A stretch of DNA of 64,000 bases from Hyphomicrobiales bacterium (GTDB lineage Bacteria; Pseudomonadota; Alphaproteobacteria; Parvibaculales; Parvibaculaceae), in assembly GCA_016124805.1 (NCBI GenBank), contig WGND01000001.1:310001-374000 (forward strand), written 5' to 3'. Position numbers and translations under genes: made by a program. Numbering within the stretch: position 1 is the first letter of the stretch; every line of letters begins with the position of its first letter. This document shows positions 36,506-47,037 of this stretch, in pieces. Below the pieces are notes generated by a model. The model was not told the origin of the DNA and ran no database searches. It saw only the letters and a list, made by a program, of their open reading frames with translations.

Positions 36506-38008
36506 ATGTCAAAGGAACTGACGCATTTTATCGGCGGCCAGCATGTGCAGGGCACAAGCGGGCGCTTTTGTGATGTGACCAATCCGAATACGGGCGAAGT
36601 GACCGGACGGACGCCTTTGGCCAGTCTGTCTGAAATGCAGGCCGCGGTGAAAGTGGCGGCCAATGCCTTTCCCGATTGGGCGGCCACAAACCCGCAGCGC
36701 CGCGCCCGTGTGATGTTTGAATTCAAGCGCCTGCTCGAAGACAACATGCAGGAACTGGCTGAAATGCTTTCGGCCGAGCATGGCAAGGTGATCGCCGATT
36801 CCAAGGGTGATGTGCAGCGCGGTCTGGAAGTCATCGAATTTGCCTGCGGCATTCCCCATCTGATGAAGGGGGAATTCACCGAAGGGGCAGGCCCCGGCAT
36901 CGACATGTATTCCATCCGCCAGCCGCTTGGTGTGGTGGCCGGGATCACGCCGTTCAATTTTCCAGCCATGATTCCGATGTGGATGTTTGGTGTGGCCATT
37001 GCCTGCGGCAATACATTCATCTGCAAGCCATCGGAAAAAGATCCCTCGCTGCCGATCCGACTGGCTGAACTTTTCATGGAAGCCGGTGCCCCGGCCGGTG
37101 TTCTCAATGTCGTCAATGGCGACAAGGAAGCCGTCGATGCCATCCTCACCGATCCCACCATTCAGGCGGTGAGCTTTGTCGGCTCCTCCAACATTGCCCA
37201 ATATGTCTATGCAACGGGCGCGGCACATGGCAAGCGCGTGCAGGCGATGGGCGGGGCCAAGAACCACGCCATCATCATGCCGGATGCGGATATGGATCAG
37301 GTCGTCAATGATCTGATCGGCGCGGGCTATGGCTCGGCTGGTGAACGCTGCATGGCGATCTCGGTTGCGGTGCCGGTGGGCGAGGAGACGGCTGACCGCC
37401 TGATCGAGAAGCTTGTCCCGCGCGTGCAGGCGCTCAAGGTGGGTCCGTCCACCGCAGCGGATTCCGACTATGGTCCGGTCATCAGCAAGGCGCATCTCGA
37501 CAAGGTTGAAGGCTATATCGATCTCGGCGTGAAGGAAGGCGCCAAGTTGCTCGTCGATGGTCGTGGCTTCAAGCTGCAGGGCTATGAGAATGGTTATTTC
37601 ATGGGCGGGTCACTGTTTGATCATGTGACCGATGACATGAAGATTTATAAGGATGAAATCTTCGGTCCGGTGCTCTCGGTCGTCCGTGCCAAGACGTTTG
37701 AGGAAGCCGCCGAGCTGCCGACCAAGCATGAATATGGCAATGGCGTTGCGATTTTCACCCGTGACGGCGATGCCGCGCGCAGCTTTGCCTCGCGTGTGCA
37801 GGTCGGCATGGTCGGCATCAATGTGCCGATCCCCGTACCGCTCGCCTATCACAGCTTTGGTGGCTGGAAGCGGTCCGCCTTTGGTGACACCAATCAGCAC
37901 GGGACGGAAGGCGTGAAATTCTGGACCAAGATCAAGACGGTGACGTCGCGCTGGCCATCGGGCGGCGTCAAGGAAGGCTCGTCTTTCGTGATCCCGACGA
38001 TGAAGTAG
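36506..38008 (+). CDS. mmsA: Methylmalonate-semialdehyde dehydrogenase (CoA-acylating)
   Basis: Converts methylmalonate semialdehyde to propionyl-CoA in valine (and inositol/thymine) breakdown. The 500-residue aldehyde dehydrogenase has GVVAGITPFNFPAMIPMWMF, NTFICKPSEKDPSLP, the catalytic Cys in GSAGERCMAISVAV and EIFGPVLSVVRAKTFEEA. The ITPFNFPAMIPMW and RCMAIS segments mark the MmsA/IolA branch. It stands alone, without mmsB; propionyl-CoA would feed the same C4-CoA metabolism as mch. Confidence 0.94.
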   Translation: MSKELTHFIGGQHVQGTSGRFCDVTNPNTGEVTGRTPLASLSEMQAAVKVAANAFPDWAATNPQRRARVMFEFKRLLEDNMQELAEMLSAEHGKVIADSKGDVQRGLEVIEFACGIPHLMKGEFTEGAGPGIDMYSIRQPLGVVAGITPFNFPAMIPMWMFGVAIACGNTFICKPSEKDPSLPIRLAELFMEAGAPAGVLNVVNGDKEAVDAILTDPTIQAVSFVGSSNIAQYVYATGAAHGKRVQAMGGAKNHAIIMPDADMDQVVNDLIGAGYGSAGERCMAISVAVPVGEETADRLIEKLVPRVQALKVGPSTAADSDYGPVISKAHLDKVEGYIDLGVKEGAKLLVDGRGFKLQGYENGYFMGGSLFDHVTDDMKIYKDEIFGPVLSVVRAKTFEEAAELPTKHEYGNGVAIFTRDGDAARSFASRVQVGMVGINVPIPVPLAYHSFGGWKRSAFGDTNQHGTEGVKFWTKIKTVTSRWPSGGVKEGSSFVIPTMK

Positions 38009-38039
38009 AACCAGTTTTGGGAAGTAAAACCAGTTTTGG
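38009..38039 (+). repeat. Short direct repeat after mmsA
   Basis: Two copies of AACCAGTTTTGG (38009-38020 and 38028-38039), 19 bp apart, right after the mmsA stop. Function unknown; possibly slippage duplication. Confidence 0.6.
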
Positions 38040-38054
38040 TGAATGGCTCGACAA

Positions 38055-38084
38055 AAATGGCGCTTCCGCAAGGAGGCGCCATTT
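38055..38084 (+). terminator. Probable terminator after mmsA
   Basis: AAATGGCGC (38055-38063) pairs with GCGCCATTT (38076-38084) around a 12-nt loop; only a short T-run is present. It lies 47 bp after mmsA and 33 bp before nat. Confidence 0.6.
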
Positions 38085-38116
38085 GCTTATGTGGCGACCC
38101 AATCAGGAGGCCCATG

Positions 38117-38953
38117 ATGACAGACCCTGCCGCGTCAATTGATCTCAATGCCTATTGCGCCCGCATCGGCTATGTCGGTGCACGCGAGGCGACACTGGAT
38201 GTGCTGAAAGCGCTTCACTGGGCGCATGCCTTGTCCATTCCCTTTGAAAATCTTGATGTACTGGCGAGGCGCCCAATTCAGCTGGATATGCGCTCGCTTC
38301 AGAAAAAGCTGATAGCCGATCGCCGCGGCGGTTATTGCTTTGAGGTCAACGCGCTCTTTGTCGCTGCCCTGCGCGCCATCGGCTTTGAGGTGACGACGCT
38401 TATCGGGCGGGTACGCTGGAAGGCGCCGGCTGAGCTTGAGACAAACCGCTCGCATATGCTGTCGGTTGTCGATTTGCCGGAAGGCCGTTTTCTTGTCGAT
38501 ATCGGCTTTGGCGGTCTGACGATGACGGGCCCCATTCCTTTCGTGACGGATCGCGAGCTTGAAACGCCGCATGAGCCGCGCCGATTGATGGTGCATGGGG
38601 AGGGCTATGAGCTGCAGGCAAAGCTTGCCGATGACTGGGTGCCGATCTACCGCTTCACGATGGAGCCCAATGGGCCGGTGGATTATGAGCAGGCGAGCTG
38701 GTTTACCTCTACCCATCCGTCATCGATCTTTGTGCAGTTCCTGATCGTCGCGCGTCCAACTGATGAAGGACGTGTCACGCTATTCAATACCAATCTTACC
38801 ATTCGCCATCGTGATGGCGAGGTTGAAACCCGGCAGCTTGAAACCGAGGCGGCGATTGCCGATGCGCTGGCCACCCATTTTGATCTGCCGCTGACGCCGG
38901 CAGATCAGGCGCTGATGCTGACACCCTATCTGGAAAGCTGGCGCGCGCTTTAA
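38117..38953 (+). CDS. nat: Arylamine N-acetyltransferase
   Basis: Transfers acetyl from acetyl-CoA to arylamines or hydrazines. The 278-residue protein has the Cys-His-Asp triad: RRGGYCFEVNALF (near residue 69), RSHMLSVVDL and LVDIGFGG, and the N-terminal ALHWAHALSIPFENLDVL. AGGAGG (38105-38110) is 6 nt before the ATG at 38117, better than the ATG at 38114. A lone gene; natural substrate unknown. Confidence 0.93.
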   Translation: MTDPAASIDLNAYCARIGYVGAREATLDVLKALHWAHALSIPFENLDVLARRPIQLDMRSLQKKLIADRRGGYCFEVNALFVAALRAIGFEVTTLIGRVRWKAPAELETNRSHMLSVVDLPEGRFLVDIGFGGLTMTGPIPFVTDRELETPHEPRRLMVHGEGYELQAKLADDWVPIYRFTMEPNGPVDYEQASWFTSTHPSSIFVQFLIVARPTDEGRVTLFNTNLTIRHRDGEVETRQLETEAAIADALATHFDLPLTPADQALMLTPYLESWRAL

Positions 38954-39072
38954 GAGGCCTGCCGGGCAGATGGATGTGGGTTTGAGGCTCTGGAATGATC
39001 CGTGACCTGCGACGCTTTTCAGGTTATTCCCTGAAGGCAATGTAATGTGGCGTGATTTTGGGGGCGTTTGAG

Positions 39073-40194
39073 ATGGCCAAGGGTCCGCTGAAGGCCTATC
39101 GGGACAAGATCAAGAAGGGCGAGATCGCGGCTGATCCGGCGCAGGCGTTAGTCGCCGAGCATCTTCAGCGGCTGGCTGACATGCTGGCGGGCTGGCGACC
39201 GGGACGTCGGTTGGGGCCGCTGGCCATGTTCGGCATTGGCCGCAAGGTGACGCCGCCTGAGGGCCTCTACATCTGGGGCGGCGTGGGGCGCGGCAAGTCC
39301 ATGCTGATGGATCTCTTTTTCGAGAAGGTTGCCGTCTCGCCCAAACGCCGCGTGCATTTCCATGCCTTCATGCAGGAAACCCATGGCCTGATCCATGACT
39401 GGCGCCAGCGCGAAAAGGCCGGGAAGGTGAAGGGGGCCGATCCCATTCCCCCTGTTGCCGCGCAGATCGCGAGCAAGGCGTCGCTGCTCTGCTTTGACGA
39501 GTTTCAGGTGCATGACATTGCCGATGCGTCCATTCTCGGGCGTCTGTTCGAGCATCTCTTCGAACTGGGTGTCGTGGTCGTTACCACCTCCAACCGCCCG
39601 CCCGATGATCTCTACAAGGGCGGTCTCAACCGCCAGCGCTTTCTGCCCTTCATTGATCTCGTCAAGGACCGCATGACGGTGCTGCTGCTCGACAGCCAGA
39701 CCGATTACCGTCTTGATCGCATCAAAGGGCTGCCGGTCTATTACACACCGCTTGATGCGGCATCTGATCGCGCGCTTGATGAAACCTTCTTCAAGCTAAC
39801 CGACCGCAAAAAGGGTGACCCGGCTGTGCTGGATGTCAGGGGCCGCGCGCTTGATGTGCCGGAGGCCTGTCATGGCGTCGCCCGCTTCACCTTTCGTGAT
39901 CTCTGCGCCCGGCCTCTGGGGGCGGCGGATTATCTCAAGCTTGCCGAGACCTATCACACGGTCATTCTGAAAGATGTGCCGGCAATGGGGCCTGAGCTGC
40001 GCAATGAGGCCAAGCGCTTCGTGACGCTGATTGATGCGCTTTATGAAGCCAAGACGAAACTCATTCTCTCCGCTGCCGTGCCGGCCACAGCGCTCTACGA
40101 AGCGGGGGACGGCGCGTTTGAATTTGAACGCACCGTGTCACGTCTGATCGAGATGCAGAGCAGCGACTATTTCTCGTTGCGCGCAGCCGACTAG
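39073..40194 (+). CDS. zapE: AFG1-like ATPase ZapE
   Basis: AAA-type P-loop ATPase related to mitochondrial AFG1; in E. coli ZapE acts on the Z-ring. The 373-residue product has Walker A IWGGVGRGKSMLMDLFF, HFHAFMQETH, Walker B LLCFDEFQVHDIADA, sensor VTTSNRPPDDLYKGGLNR and the C-terminal RTVSRLIEMQSSDYF. I chose the ATG at 39073 (GGGG upstream) over a GTG at 39052. Its stop overlaps the convergent methyltransferase by 4 bp. In many alphaproteobacteria zapE lies near mdh, as here. Confidence 0.93.
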   Translation: MAKGPLKAYRDKIKKGEIAADPAQALVAEHLQRLADMLAGWRPGRRLGPLAMFGIGRKVTPPEGLYIWGGVGRGKSMLMDLFFEKVAVSPKRRVHFHAFMQETHGLIHDWRQREKAGKVKGADPIPPVAAQIASKASLLCFDEFQVHDIADASILGRLFEHLFELGVVVVTTSNRPPDDLYKGGLNRQRFLPFIDLVKDRMTVLLLDSQTDYRLDRIKGLPVYYTPLDAASDRALDETFFKLTDRKKGDPAVLDVRGRALDVPEACHGVARFTFRDLCARPLGAADYLKLAETYHTVILKDVPAMGPELRNEAKRFVTLIDALYEAKTKLILSAAVPATALYEAGDGAFEFERTVSRLIEMQSSDYFSLRAAD

Positions 40195-40814
40195 CCGGGC
40201 TTGCGGGCCGTAATGACATGCGATGATCCGACATTGGGGTGGCGGATGATCGATGTGAAGCCCGCCCGCTGCAGAAGCGTGACGGCGGCGGCAGTCTCCT
40301 GCGGATGACGGCTCCAGGGATTTGGCAGCCAGCTGCGGTCGCGGTTATTTTCGTGATCGCGCAGGATCAGCACGAGCTGGCCCTCTCGTTTCAGCACCCG
40401 ATTGGCTTCCATCAGCGTGGCGACAGGGTCTGCCCAGAACTGAAAGCAGTGAAGTGCGGCCACATGGTCAAACATGCTGCTCTGCCAGGGCAGCCTGTCG
40501 GCTTTGCCAAGCTGCAGATCATGCATGCCACCCTTGCCATTGAGGCGCTTGCTGGCGATCTCGAGCATGAGGGCGGAGGGGTCAATGCCGGCCACCATGC
40601 CGAGCGGCGTGCTTTCCGCGAGATCGCAAAGCAGCCGTCCGGTACCAAATCCGATTTCCAGAATGGTGTCGGTTGGCTGGGGCTGCAGCAGTTCCAGACA
40701 GCGGTCATAGCTTGCCCGATTGCCCCATTCCATCAGCCGCCCGAAGAGGCGACCGGTGACGCCATGCGGATGCATCGGCTGGGGATGTGTGATCCGGTTG
40801 TTCATCGCGATCAT
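40191..40814 (-). CDS. SAM-dependent methyltransferase (class I)
   Basis: A 207-residue Rossmann methyltransferase: motif I ILEIGFGTGRLLCDLAE, motif II GMVAGIDPSALMLEIASKR, and ALHCFQFWADPVATLMEANR, then VLKREGQLVLILRD. It resembles ubiquinone/menaquinone- or arsenite-type methyltransferases, but the substrate cannot be named; no CxxC arsenite site is seen. It starts 1 bp after the padR stop, so both are one unit and PadR may control it. Confidence 0.85.
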   Translation of the reverse strand: MIAMNNRITHPQPMHPHGVTGRLFGRLMEWGNRASYDRCLELLQPQPTDTILEIGFGTGRLLCDLAESTPLGMVAGIDPSALMLEIASKRLNGKGGMHDLQLGKADRLPWQSSMFDHVAALHCFQFWADPVATLMEANRVLKREGQLVLILRDHENNRDRSWLPNPWSRHPQETAAAVTLLQRAGFTSIIRHPNVGSSHVITARKPG

Positions 40815-40815
40815 C

Positions 40816-41388
40816 TCAGCTCTGCTCTATCGCGGCGGTGGCCGCATCAATGGCCTGGGCCATTTTCAGACTGGCTTCCCGATTAGCAGGTCTTTGCAAC
40901 CGTTGATCCAGCGCGAGCCTCATATTCTGGATCGCCCGAACGACCTCAGGTGCCGGACCTGTGCCGAAGCTCTCGCGGGCTTCCTTCAGCCGGGCTTCCA
41001 CATCGGCGATGGTGGCTTTGTGTTCGGCCAGATAGGCACTGCCTTCCGCGGTAATGCTGTAGCGCTTCTTGTTGCCCTCAACCGCTTCGACGGTCGCAAG
41101 GCCCATGTCTTCGAGCAGGGTCAGCGTGGGATAGATCACGCCAGGGCTGGGGCTGTAGGCGCCATTGAAGCTTTCTTCGAGATCCTTGATGACTTCATAG
41201 CCGTGGCGTGGCTTTTGCGCGATCAGGCCCAGAATGATGAAGCGCAGGTCGCCCTGATCGAAAAGGCGGCGTCTGCGACCATGCGGGCCATGGCGGCGGG
41301 GGCGACCACCCTCAAGGCCATCCAGATCATGGTGCCAGCTGTGGCGGCCATGGCGATGGCCGTGGCGACGTTTCATTTTTGCAAACAT
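40816..41388 (-). CDS. PadR-family regulator with His-rich N-terminus
   Basis: A 190-residue regulator. The winged helix (about 45-125) shows LRFIILGLIAQKPRHGYEVI, GVIYPTLTLLEDMGLATVE and NKKRYSITAEGSAYLAEH, the PadR/Vir pattern, followed by a C-terminal dimer helix. The first ~40 residues are full of His, Arg and Gly (RRHGHRHGRHSWHH, RRHGPHGRRRR), a possible metal-binding arm (inference). GGAGAA precedes the ATG at 41388; the in-frame GTG at 41409 lies inside the operator array. It probably represses itself and the methyltransferase. Confidence 0.88.
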   Translation of the reverse strand: MFAKMKRRHGHRHGRHSWHHDLDGLEGGRPRRHGPHGRRRRLFDQGDLRFIILGLIAQKPRHGYEVIKDLEESFNGAYSPSPGVIYPTLTLLEDMGLATVEAVEGNKKRYSITAEGSAYLAEHKATIADVEARLKEARESFGTGPAPEVVRAIQNMRLALDQRLQRPANREASLKMAQAIDAATAAIEQS

Positions 41389-41408
41389 GTTTTCTCCATT
41401 GAGTTTCA

Positions 41409-41480
41409 CGATATATCGCTTCTTAAGATATATCGAAGATCAAGATATATCTTCGAAATGGATATTCAAGATATATCTTG
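41409..41480. promoter_or_regulatory. Array of four GATATATC palindromes (probable PadR operators)
   Basis: GATATATC occurs at 41410-41417, 41427-41434, 41444-41451 and 41470-41477, i.e. at steps of 17, 17 and 26 bp. Each is the centre of a larger palindrome, for example CGATATATCG, AAGATATATCTT and CAAGATATATCTTG. The array lies 21-92 bp before the padR ATG, where its promoter must be. Confidence 0.7.
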
Positions 41481-41515
41481 AAGAAAAAGAGCGACCTGCC
41501 TTACGCGGGTCGCTC
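41481..41515 (-). terminator. Rho-independent terminator after the lipoprotein gene
   Basis: On the minus strand GAGCGACC pairs with GGTCGCTC around an 11-nt loop and runs into TTTTTCTT. It separates the lipoprotein gene from the padR operator array. Confidence 0.8.
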
Positions 41516-41543
41516 CCTTCAAAACATCAATGAGAACGGCTGT

Positions 41544-42080
41544 TTAGAGGCCGGTTGCCGGTGTTTCGGCGGCGGCGACCTTCTTGCCTGACGCATTTTT
41601 ATCGCCGTCCTTGAGGGTCAGCTCATAGGACCAGGACTGGCCAAATGTGGCCGACAACATGCCGAAGACAAGCGGGTCCGGCTTCTTGCGGCTTTCCTGA
41701 CGGGCGATTTCCAGCGAGAAATCAGCGGCGGCGCGGCGGTCAACAGGGGCAAAGCCGAGGGCGAGGGGGTCCATCTCGCGGCTGGCAAGCTGCTGCGCTG
41801 GCACGGCGTTGCGGGGTTTTGCTGCGGTTGTGCAGACGGGTGAGGTGTCATGAAGCAGATCGGACAGGGTCTGGCAGTCGCGCGCGGCGAGATGGCTGTT
41901 CTTGCTGTACATGACGCGCTCGCTCAAGCCTGCCATGGCGGCCAGACGGCCGAGCGCCGAATTTGCCGCGGGCATGGAGCAGCCGGCAAGGCTGAGCGCC
42001 AGCGCGGACAGAAGCAGCCCGCGCGAGAGCAGCCTTTGTCCCGAGATGTGATTTTCGGATCCGGATTTGACTTTGGTCAT
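41544..42080 (-). CDS. Putative lipoprotein, unknown function
   Basis: A 178-residue protein with a basic N-terminus and lipoprotein signal (GLLLSALALSLAGC, Cys near residue 34). The rest contains YSKNSHLAARDCQTLSDLLH, TSPVC (a possible Cys pair), ADFSLEIARQESRKKPDP and LSATFGQSWSYELTLKDGD. I do not recognise the family. I chose the ATG at 42080; an in-frame ATG at 42116 would put extra polar residues before the signal. It has its own terminator. Confidence 0.75.
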   Translation of the reverse strand: MTKVKSGSENHISGQRLLSRGLLLSALALSLAGCSMPAANSALGRLAAMAGLSERVMYSKNSHLAARDCQTLSDLLHDTSPVCTTAAKPRNAVPAQQLASREMDPLALGFAPVDRRAAADFSLEIARQESRKKPDPLVFGMLSATFGQSWSYELTLKDGDKNASGKKVAAAETPATGL

Positions 42081-43379
<1,299 letters not shown>

Positions 43380-43404
43380 GCGTCACGGCGCTTTGATAGG
43401 TTGA

Positions 43405-43438
43405 ATGGGCGGGCAGAAATGCCCGCCCATTTTCTTTT
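43405..43438 (+). terminator. Rho-independent terminator after mdh
   Basis: A perfect 10-bp stem ATGGGCGGGC/GCCCGCCCAT with a 6-nt loop, followed by TTTCTTTT. It separates mdh from the MBL gene. Confidence 0.9.
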
Positions 43439-43528
43439 GGCACCCTGCTTGCCATTTTATGGCCGCAACACTAATGTGCTCCATTAGAGATGGGGCAAGA
43501 GACCCCGGTGATTGATCGGAGGGACGGC

Positions 43529-44653
43529 ATGGGTGGTTCATTGGCGCGTATTGTCGGCGGGCTTGTTGCCTTTGTGATTGTGCTGGGTGTTATCGGCTTT
43601 GGGGTGCTCTGGCTTTCGCCAAGCCTGCAGGATGCCGTGTTTGCCCGTGTTGCCCGCAGCCAGATTGCCAAGAGCAATGCGGCGCTGCTCGACGACAAAT
43701 CTCTCAAGGTCATTCTCTGTGGCACGGGATCGCCAATGCCTGATCCCCATCGCGCCAATGCCTGTACGGCGGTCATTGCTGGCGGTCACATGGTGCTGAT
43801 TGATGCAGGCCCCCGGTCCTGGTCGAAGATTGCCCAGATGCGTCTGCCCGGCGGGGCCATCGAGGCGGTCTTCCTGACACATCTGCATTCTGACCATTTT
43901 GGCGGTCTTGGCGAAGTCAACCTGCAGGGCTGGGTCAATGGTCGTCCGCAGCCTCTGGATGTTTATGGTCCTTCCGGCCCGAAAGATCTTGTGAATGCGG
44001 CTGGTACACCAGCCGTTGTCGCGGGTCTGCTGGAGGCCTATCGCGCCGACAAGGAATTCCGCGTTGCCCATCATGACGAGGCCCATATGCCGCCTTCGGC
44101 GGAGGGGATGGTCGCGCATGAGATTCCGACCATGACGCAGGGGGAGGCTGTAACGGTCTATGACAAGGACGGGCTCAAGATCAGTGCCTTTCTGGTCAAT
44201 CATCTGCCCATCGAACCGGCCTTTGGCTACCGCGTCGAATATGGCGGCCGCGTTGCCATCATCAGCGGCGATACGATCAAGAATGAAAATCTGGCGTTGA
44301 TGTCGAAAGATGCCGACCTGCTGGTGCATGAAGCGCTCAACAAGGAAATGGTTGCCGGCCTTGCTGAACAGGTTGAGGCCTCGGGCAGCGAGCGTCTGGC
44401 GAAAATGCTGCGCGATACCCTTGGCTATCACACCTCCCCCGTTGAAGCCGCTGAAATTGCCCATGGCGCTGGTGTGAAACTGCTTGTCTATTCCCATATC
44501 GTGCCGCCGTTGCCCAATGGGCTCGCTCGTCACATGTTTCTGCGTGGCGTCTCGGATGTGCAGGGCGATACCGATGTCGAAATCGGTGATGACGGTCTGA
44601 TGATCACGCTGCCCGAGGGCAAAAAAGATTATCAGCTGAAGTCGCTTCTCTGA
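43529..44653 (+). CDS. Membrane-anchored MBL-fold metallo-hydrolase
   Basis: A 374-residue protein with an N-terminal membrane helix (about 9-29) and a metallo-beta-lactamase domain: LCGTGSPMPDPHRANAC, VLIDAGPRSW, the metal motif THLHSDHFGG, IISGDTIKNENL and a final HIVPPLP. It resembles the RNase Z/arylsulfatase-like group, but the anchor implies a periplasmic substrate, so tRNA processing is unlikely. GGAGG 7 nt before the ATG at 43529 favours that start over 43490. Substrate unknown; it interrupts the usual mdh-suc arrangement. Confidence 0.85.
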   Translation: MGGSLARIVGGLVAFVIVLGVIGFGVLWLSPSLQDAVFARVARSQIAKSNAALLDDKSLKVILCGTGSPMPDPHRANACTAVIAGGHMVLIDAGPRSWSKIAQMRLPGGAIEAVFLTHLHSDHFGGLGEVNLQGWVNGRPQPLDVYGPSGPKDLVNAAGTPAVVAGLLEAYRADKEFRVAHHDEAHMPPSAEGMVAHEIPTMTQGEAVTVYDKDGLKISAFLVNHLPIEPAFGYRVEYGGRVAIISGDTIKNENLALMSKDADLLVHEALNKEMVAGLAEQVEASGSERLAKMLRDTLGYHTSPVEAAEIAHGAGVKLLVYSHIVPPLPNGLARHMFLRGVSDVQGDTDVEIGDDGLMITLPEGKKDYQLKSLL

Positions 44654-44783
44654 CGTCGCGTGAAGCGTCAATTGCCGCTTTGATAGGCATCAAAGCCCAT
44701 CCATAAGAGCGGTCAGTTGACAGTTCTGTCAGGATATTGGTGACTTTTTGCGAGGGCTCCTGCGCATTATCGCGGACTGGCGG

Positions 44784-44811
44784 TTGCGTCGCACAGTGCG
44801 GGTGATATAAC
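44784..44811 (+). promoter_or_regulatory. Probable promoter of the suc operon
   Basis: TTGCGT (44784-44789), 16-bp spacer and a good -10 TATAAC (44806-44811), about 67 bp before sucC. A second TTGACA (44716-44721) has no partner. Confidence 0.5.
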
Positions 44812-44877
44812 TCGGGCCCATCCGCATACTCATCGGGCGACACTTACTCCTCAGCCCCAATAGCCGGACGGACCCAT

Positions 44878-46047
44878 ATGAATATTCACGAATACCAGGC
44901 CAAGGCTGTACTCGCGAAGTACGGCGTTGCCGTGCCCAAGGGGCATGCTGCATTCACCGCTGACGAAGCTGTTGAAGGCGCCAAAGAGCTTGGCGGACCC
45001 GTCTGGGTTGTCAAAGCACAGATCCATGCCGGCGGACGCGGCAAGGCCGGCGGCGTCAAGGTCGTGAAGTCTGTCGACGATGTGCGCAAGGAAGCCGAGC
45101 GCCTGCTGGGCTCCATTCTGGTGACGCATCAGACCGGCCCCGAAGGCAAGCAGGTCAATCGCCTCTATATCGAGGAAGGTTCCTCGATCGAGCGCGAACT
45201 CTATCTCTCGATTCTCGTCGATCGCGCCACATCGCGCGTCTCCTTCATCATCTCGACGGAAGGCGGCATGGATATCGAGGAAGTGGCGCATAAGACGCCT
45301 GAAAAAATTCTCACATTCGACGTCGATCCGGCCTCGGGCATCAGTTCTTTCCATGGCCGCAAGGTTGCCTTTGCGCTCGGTCTGACCGGTGGGCAGGTCG
45401 CTGATTGCGTGCAGCTGATCGACAAGCTTTATGACGCCTTTGTCAGCGAAGACATGAGCCAGCTTGAAATCAATCCGCTGGTGGTGACGGGCGAAGGCAA
45501 TCTCGTGTGTCTCGACGCCAAGATCAATTTCGACTCCAACGCGCTCTATCGTCACAAGGACATTGTCGAGCTGCGCGATCTGACCGAAGAAGACCCGGCA
45601 GAAGTCGAAGCCTCCAAATATGACCTCAGCTATATCAAGCTCGACGGCAAGATCGGCTGCATGGTCAATGGCGCGGGCCTTGCCATGGCGACGATGGACA
45701 TCATCAAGCTTTATGGCTCGGAGCCGGCAAACTTCCTCGATGTGGGAGGCGGCGCGACCAAGGAAAAGGTCACGGCGGCTTTCAAGATCATTCTGAGCGA
45801 CCCCAATGTCGAAGGCATTCTGGTCAACATCTTCGGTGGCATCATGCGCTGCGATATCATTGCTGAAGGCGTGATCGCGGCGGCTCGCGAGCTCGCCCTG
45901 AAGGTGCCGCTGGTGGTGCGCCTTGAAGGCACCAATGTGGAACTCGGCAAAAAAATCATGGCTGAATCCGGCCTGCCCATTATTTCTGCAGACAATCTCG
46001 CCGATGCGGCCGAGAAGATCGTCAAGGCCGTGAAGGAGGCTGCATAA
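44878..46047 (+). CDS. sucC: Succinyl-CoA synthetase beta subunit SucC
   Basis: ADP-forming succinyl-CoA synthetase (ATP-grasp) subunit. The 389-residue product begins [20 protein letters not shown] and has [50 protein letters not shown] and the power-helix region [15 protein letters not shown]. Its stop shares a base with the sucD ATG (TAATG). Confidence 0.98.
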   Translation: MNIHEYQAKAVLAKYGVAVPKGHAAFTADEAVEGAKELGGPVWVVKAQIHAGGRGKAGGVKVVKSVDDVRKEAERLLGSILVTHQTGPEGKQVNRLYIEEGSSIERELYLSILVDRATSRVSFIISTEGGMDIEEVAHKTPEKILTFDVDPASGISSFHGRKVAFALGLTGGQVADCVQLIDKLYDAFVSEDMSQLEINPLVVTGEGNLVCLDAKINFDSNALYRHKDIVELRDLTEEDPAEVEASKYDLSYIKLDGKIGCMVNGAGLAMATMDIIKLYGSEPANFLDVGGGATKEKVTAAFKIILSDPNVEGILVNIFGGIMRCDIIAEGVIAAARELALKVPLVVRLEGTNVELGKKIMAESGLPIISADNLADAAEKIVKAVKEAA

Positions 46048-46949
46048 TGTCCGTTCTGGTCGACAAGAACACCAAGGTCATTTGTCAGGGCTTCACTGGC
46101 AAGCAGGGCACATTTCACTCCGAGCAGGCCATTGCCTATGGCACGAAGATGGTTGGCGGCGTGGCCCCCGGCAAGGGTGGTTCAAGCCATCTCGATCTGC
46201 CCGTCTTCAACACGGTCGGCGAGGCTGTGGCCAAAACCGGGGCCACGGCTTCGGCGATCTATGTGCCGCCGCCTTTCGCGGCTGATGCCATTCTGGAAGC
46301 CATTGATGCCGGGATCGAACTGGCTGTCTGCATCACCGAGGGCATTCCCGTTCTCGACATGGTGCGGGTCAAGCGGGCACTTTCGGGCTCCAGGACGCGT
46401 CTTGTGGGGCCGAACTGCCCCGGCGTCATCACGCCCGGCCAGTGCAAGATCGGCATCATGCCGGGCCATATCCATCAGCCAGGCAATGTGGGCATTGTCT
46501 CGCGTTCGGGCACGCTGACCTATGAAGCCGTGGCCCAGACAACGGCAGCCGGCCTTGGCCAGACCACCTGCATCGGCATTGGCGGGGACCCGGTCAACGG
46601 GACGAATTTTATCGATTGCCTGGAGCTCTTCCTCAATGACCCGAAGACGGAATCGATCATCATGATCGGTGAAATCGGCGGTACCGCGGAAGAAGAGGCA
46701 GCCGAATTCCTCAAGGCCTCCAAGATCAAGAAGCCGGTTGTGGGCTTCATCGCGGGTGTGACGGCCCCTCCCGGCCGCCGCATGGGCCATGCCGGTGCCA
46801 TCATTTCAGGCGGCAAGGGTGGCGCGGAAGACAAGATGGAGGCCATGCGTTCGGCCGGCATCACCGTCTCGCCCTCTCCCTCGGCGCTCGGCACAACGCT
46901 GGTTGAGGTCCTCAAGGGTGGAAAACGTAAGGGCCTTTTCTCGAAATAA
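46047..46949 (+). CDS. sucD: Succinyl-CoA synthetase alpha subunit SucD
   Basis: CoA-binding, phospho-His subunit. The 300-residue product has [87 protein letters not shown] and the catalytic His in [20 protein letters not shown]. It is coupled to sucC; sucA follows after 136 bp. Confidence 0.98.
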   Translation: MSVLVDKNTKVICQGFTGKQGTFHSEQAIAYGTKMVGGVAPGKGGSSHLDLPVFNTVGEAVAKTGATASAIYVPPPFAADAILEAIDAGIELAVCITEGIPVLDMVRVKRALSGSRTRLVGPNCPGVITPGQCKIGIMPGHIHQPGNVGIVSRSGTLTYEAVAQTTAAGLGQTTCIGIGGDPVNGTNFIDCLELFLNDPKTESIIMIGEIGGTAEEEAAEFLKASKIKKPVVGFIAGVTAPPGRRMGHAGAIISGGKGGAEDKMEAMRSAGITVSPSPSALGTTLVEVLKGGKRKGLFSK

Positions 46950-47037
46950 TTGATTACTGACATTCGATTCATACATAACGTGATAAGATTAATTCCATGA
47001 TCAATGTCGTCTGACCGGACGATTTCACGTATTTCAG

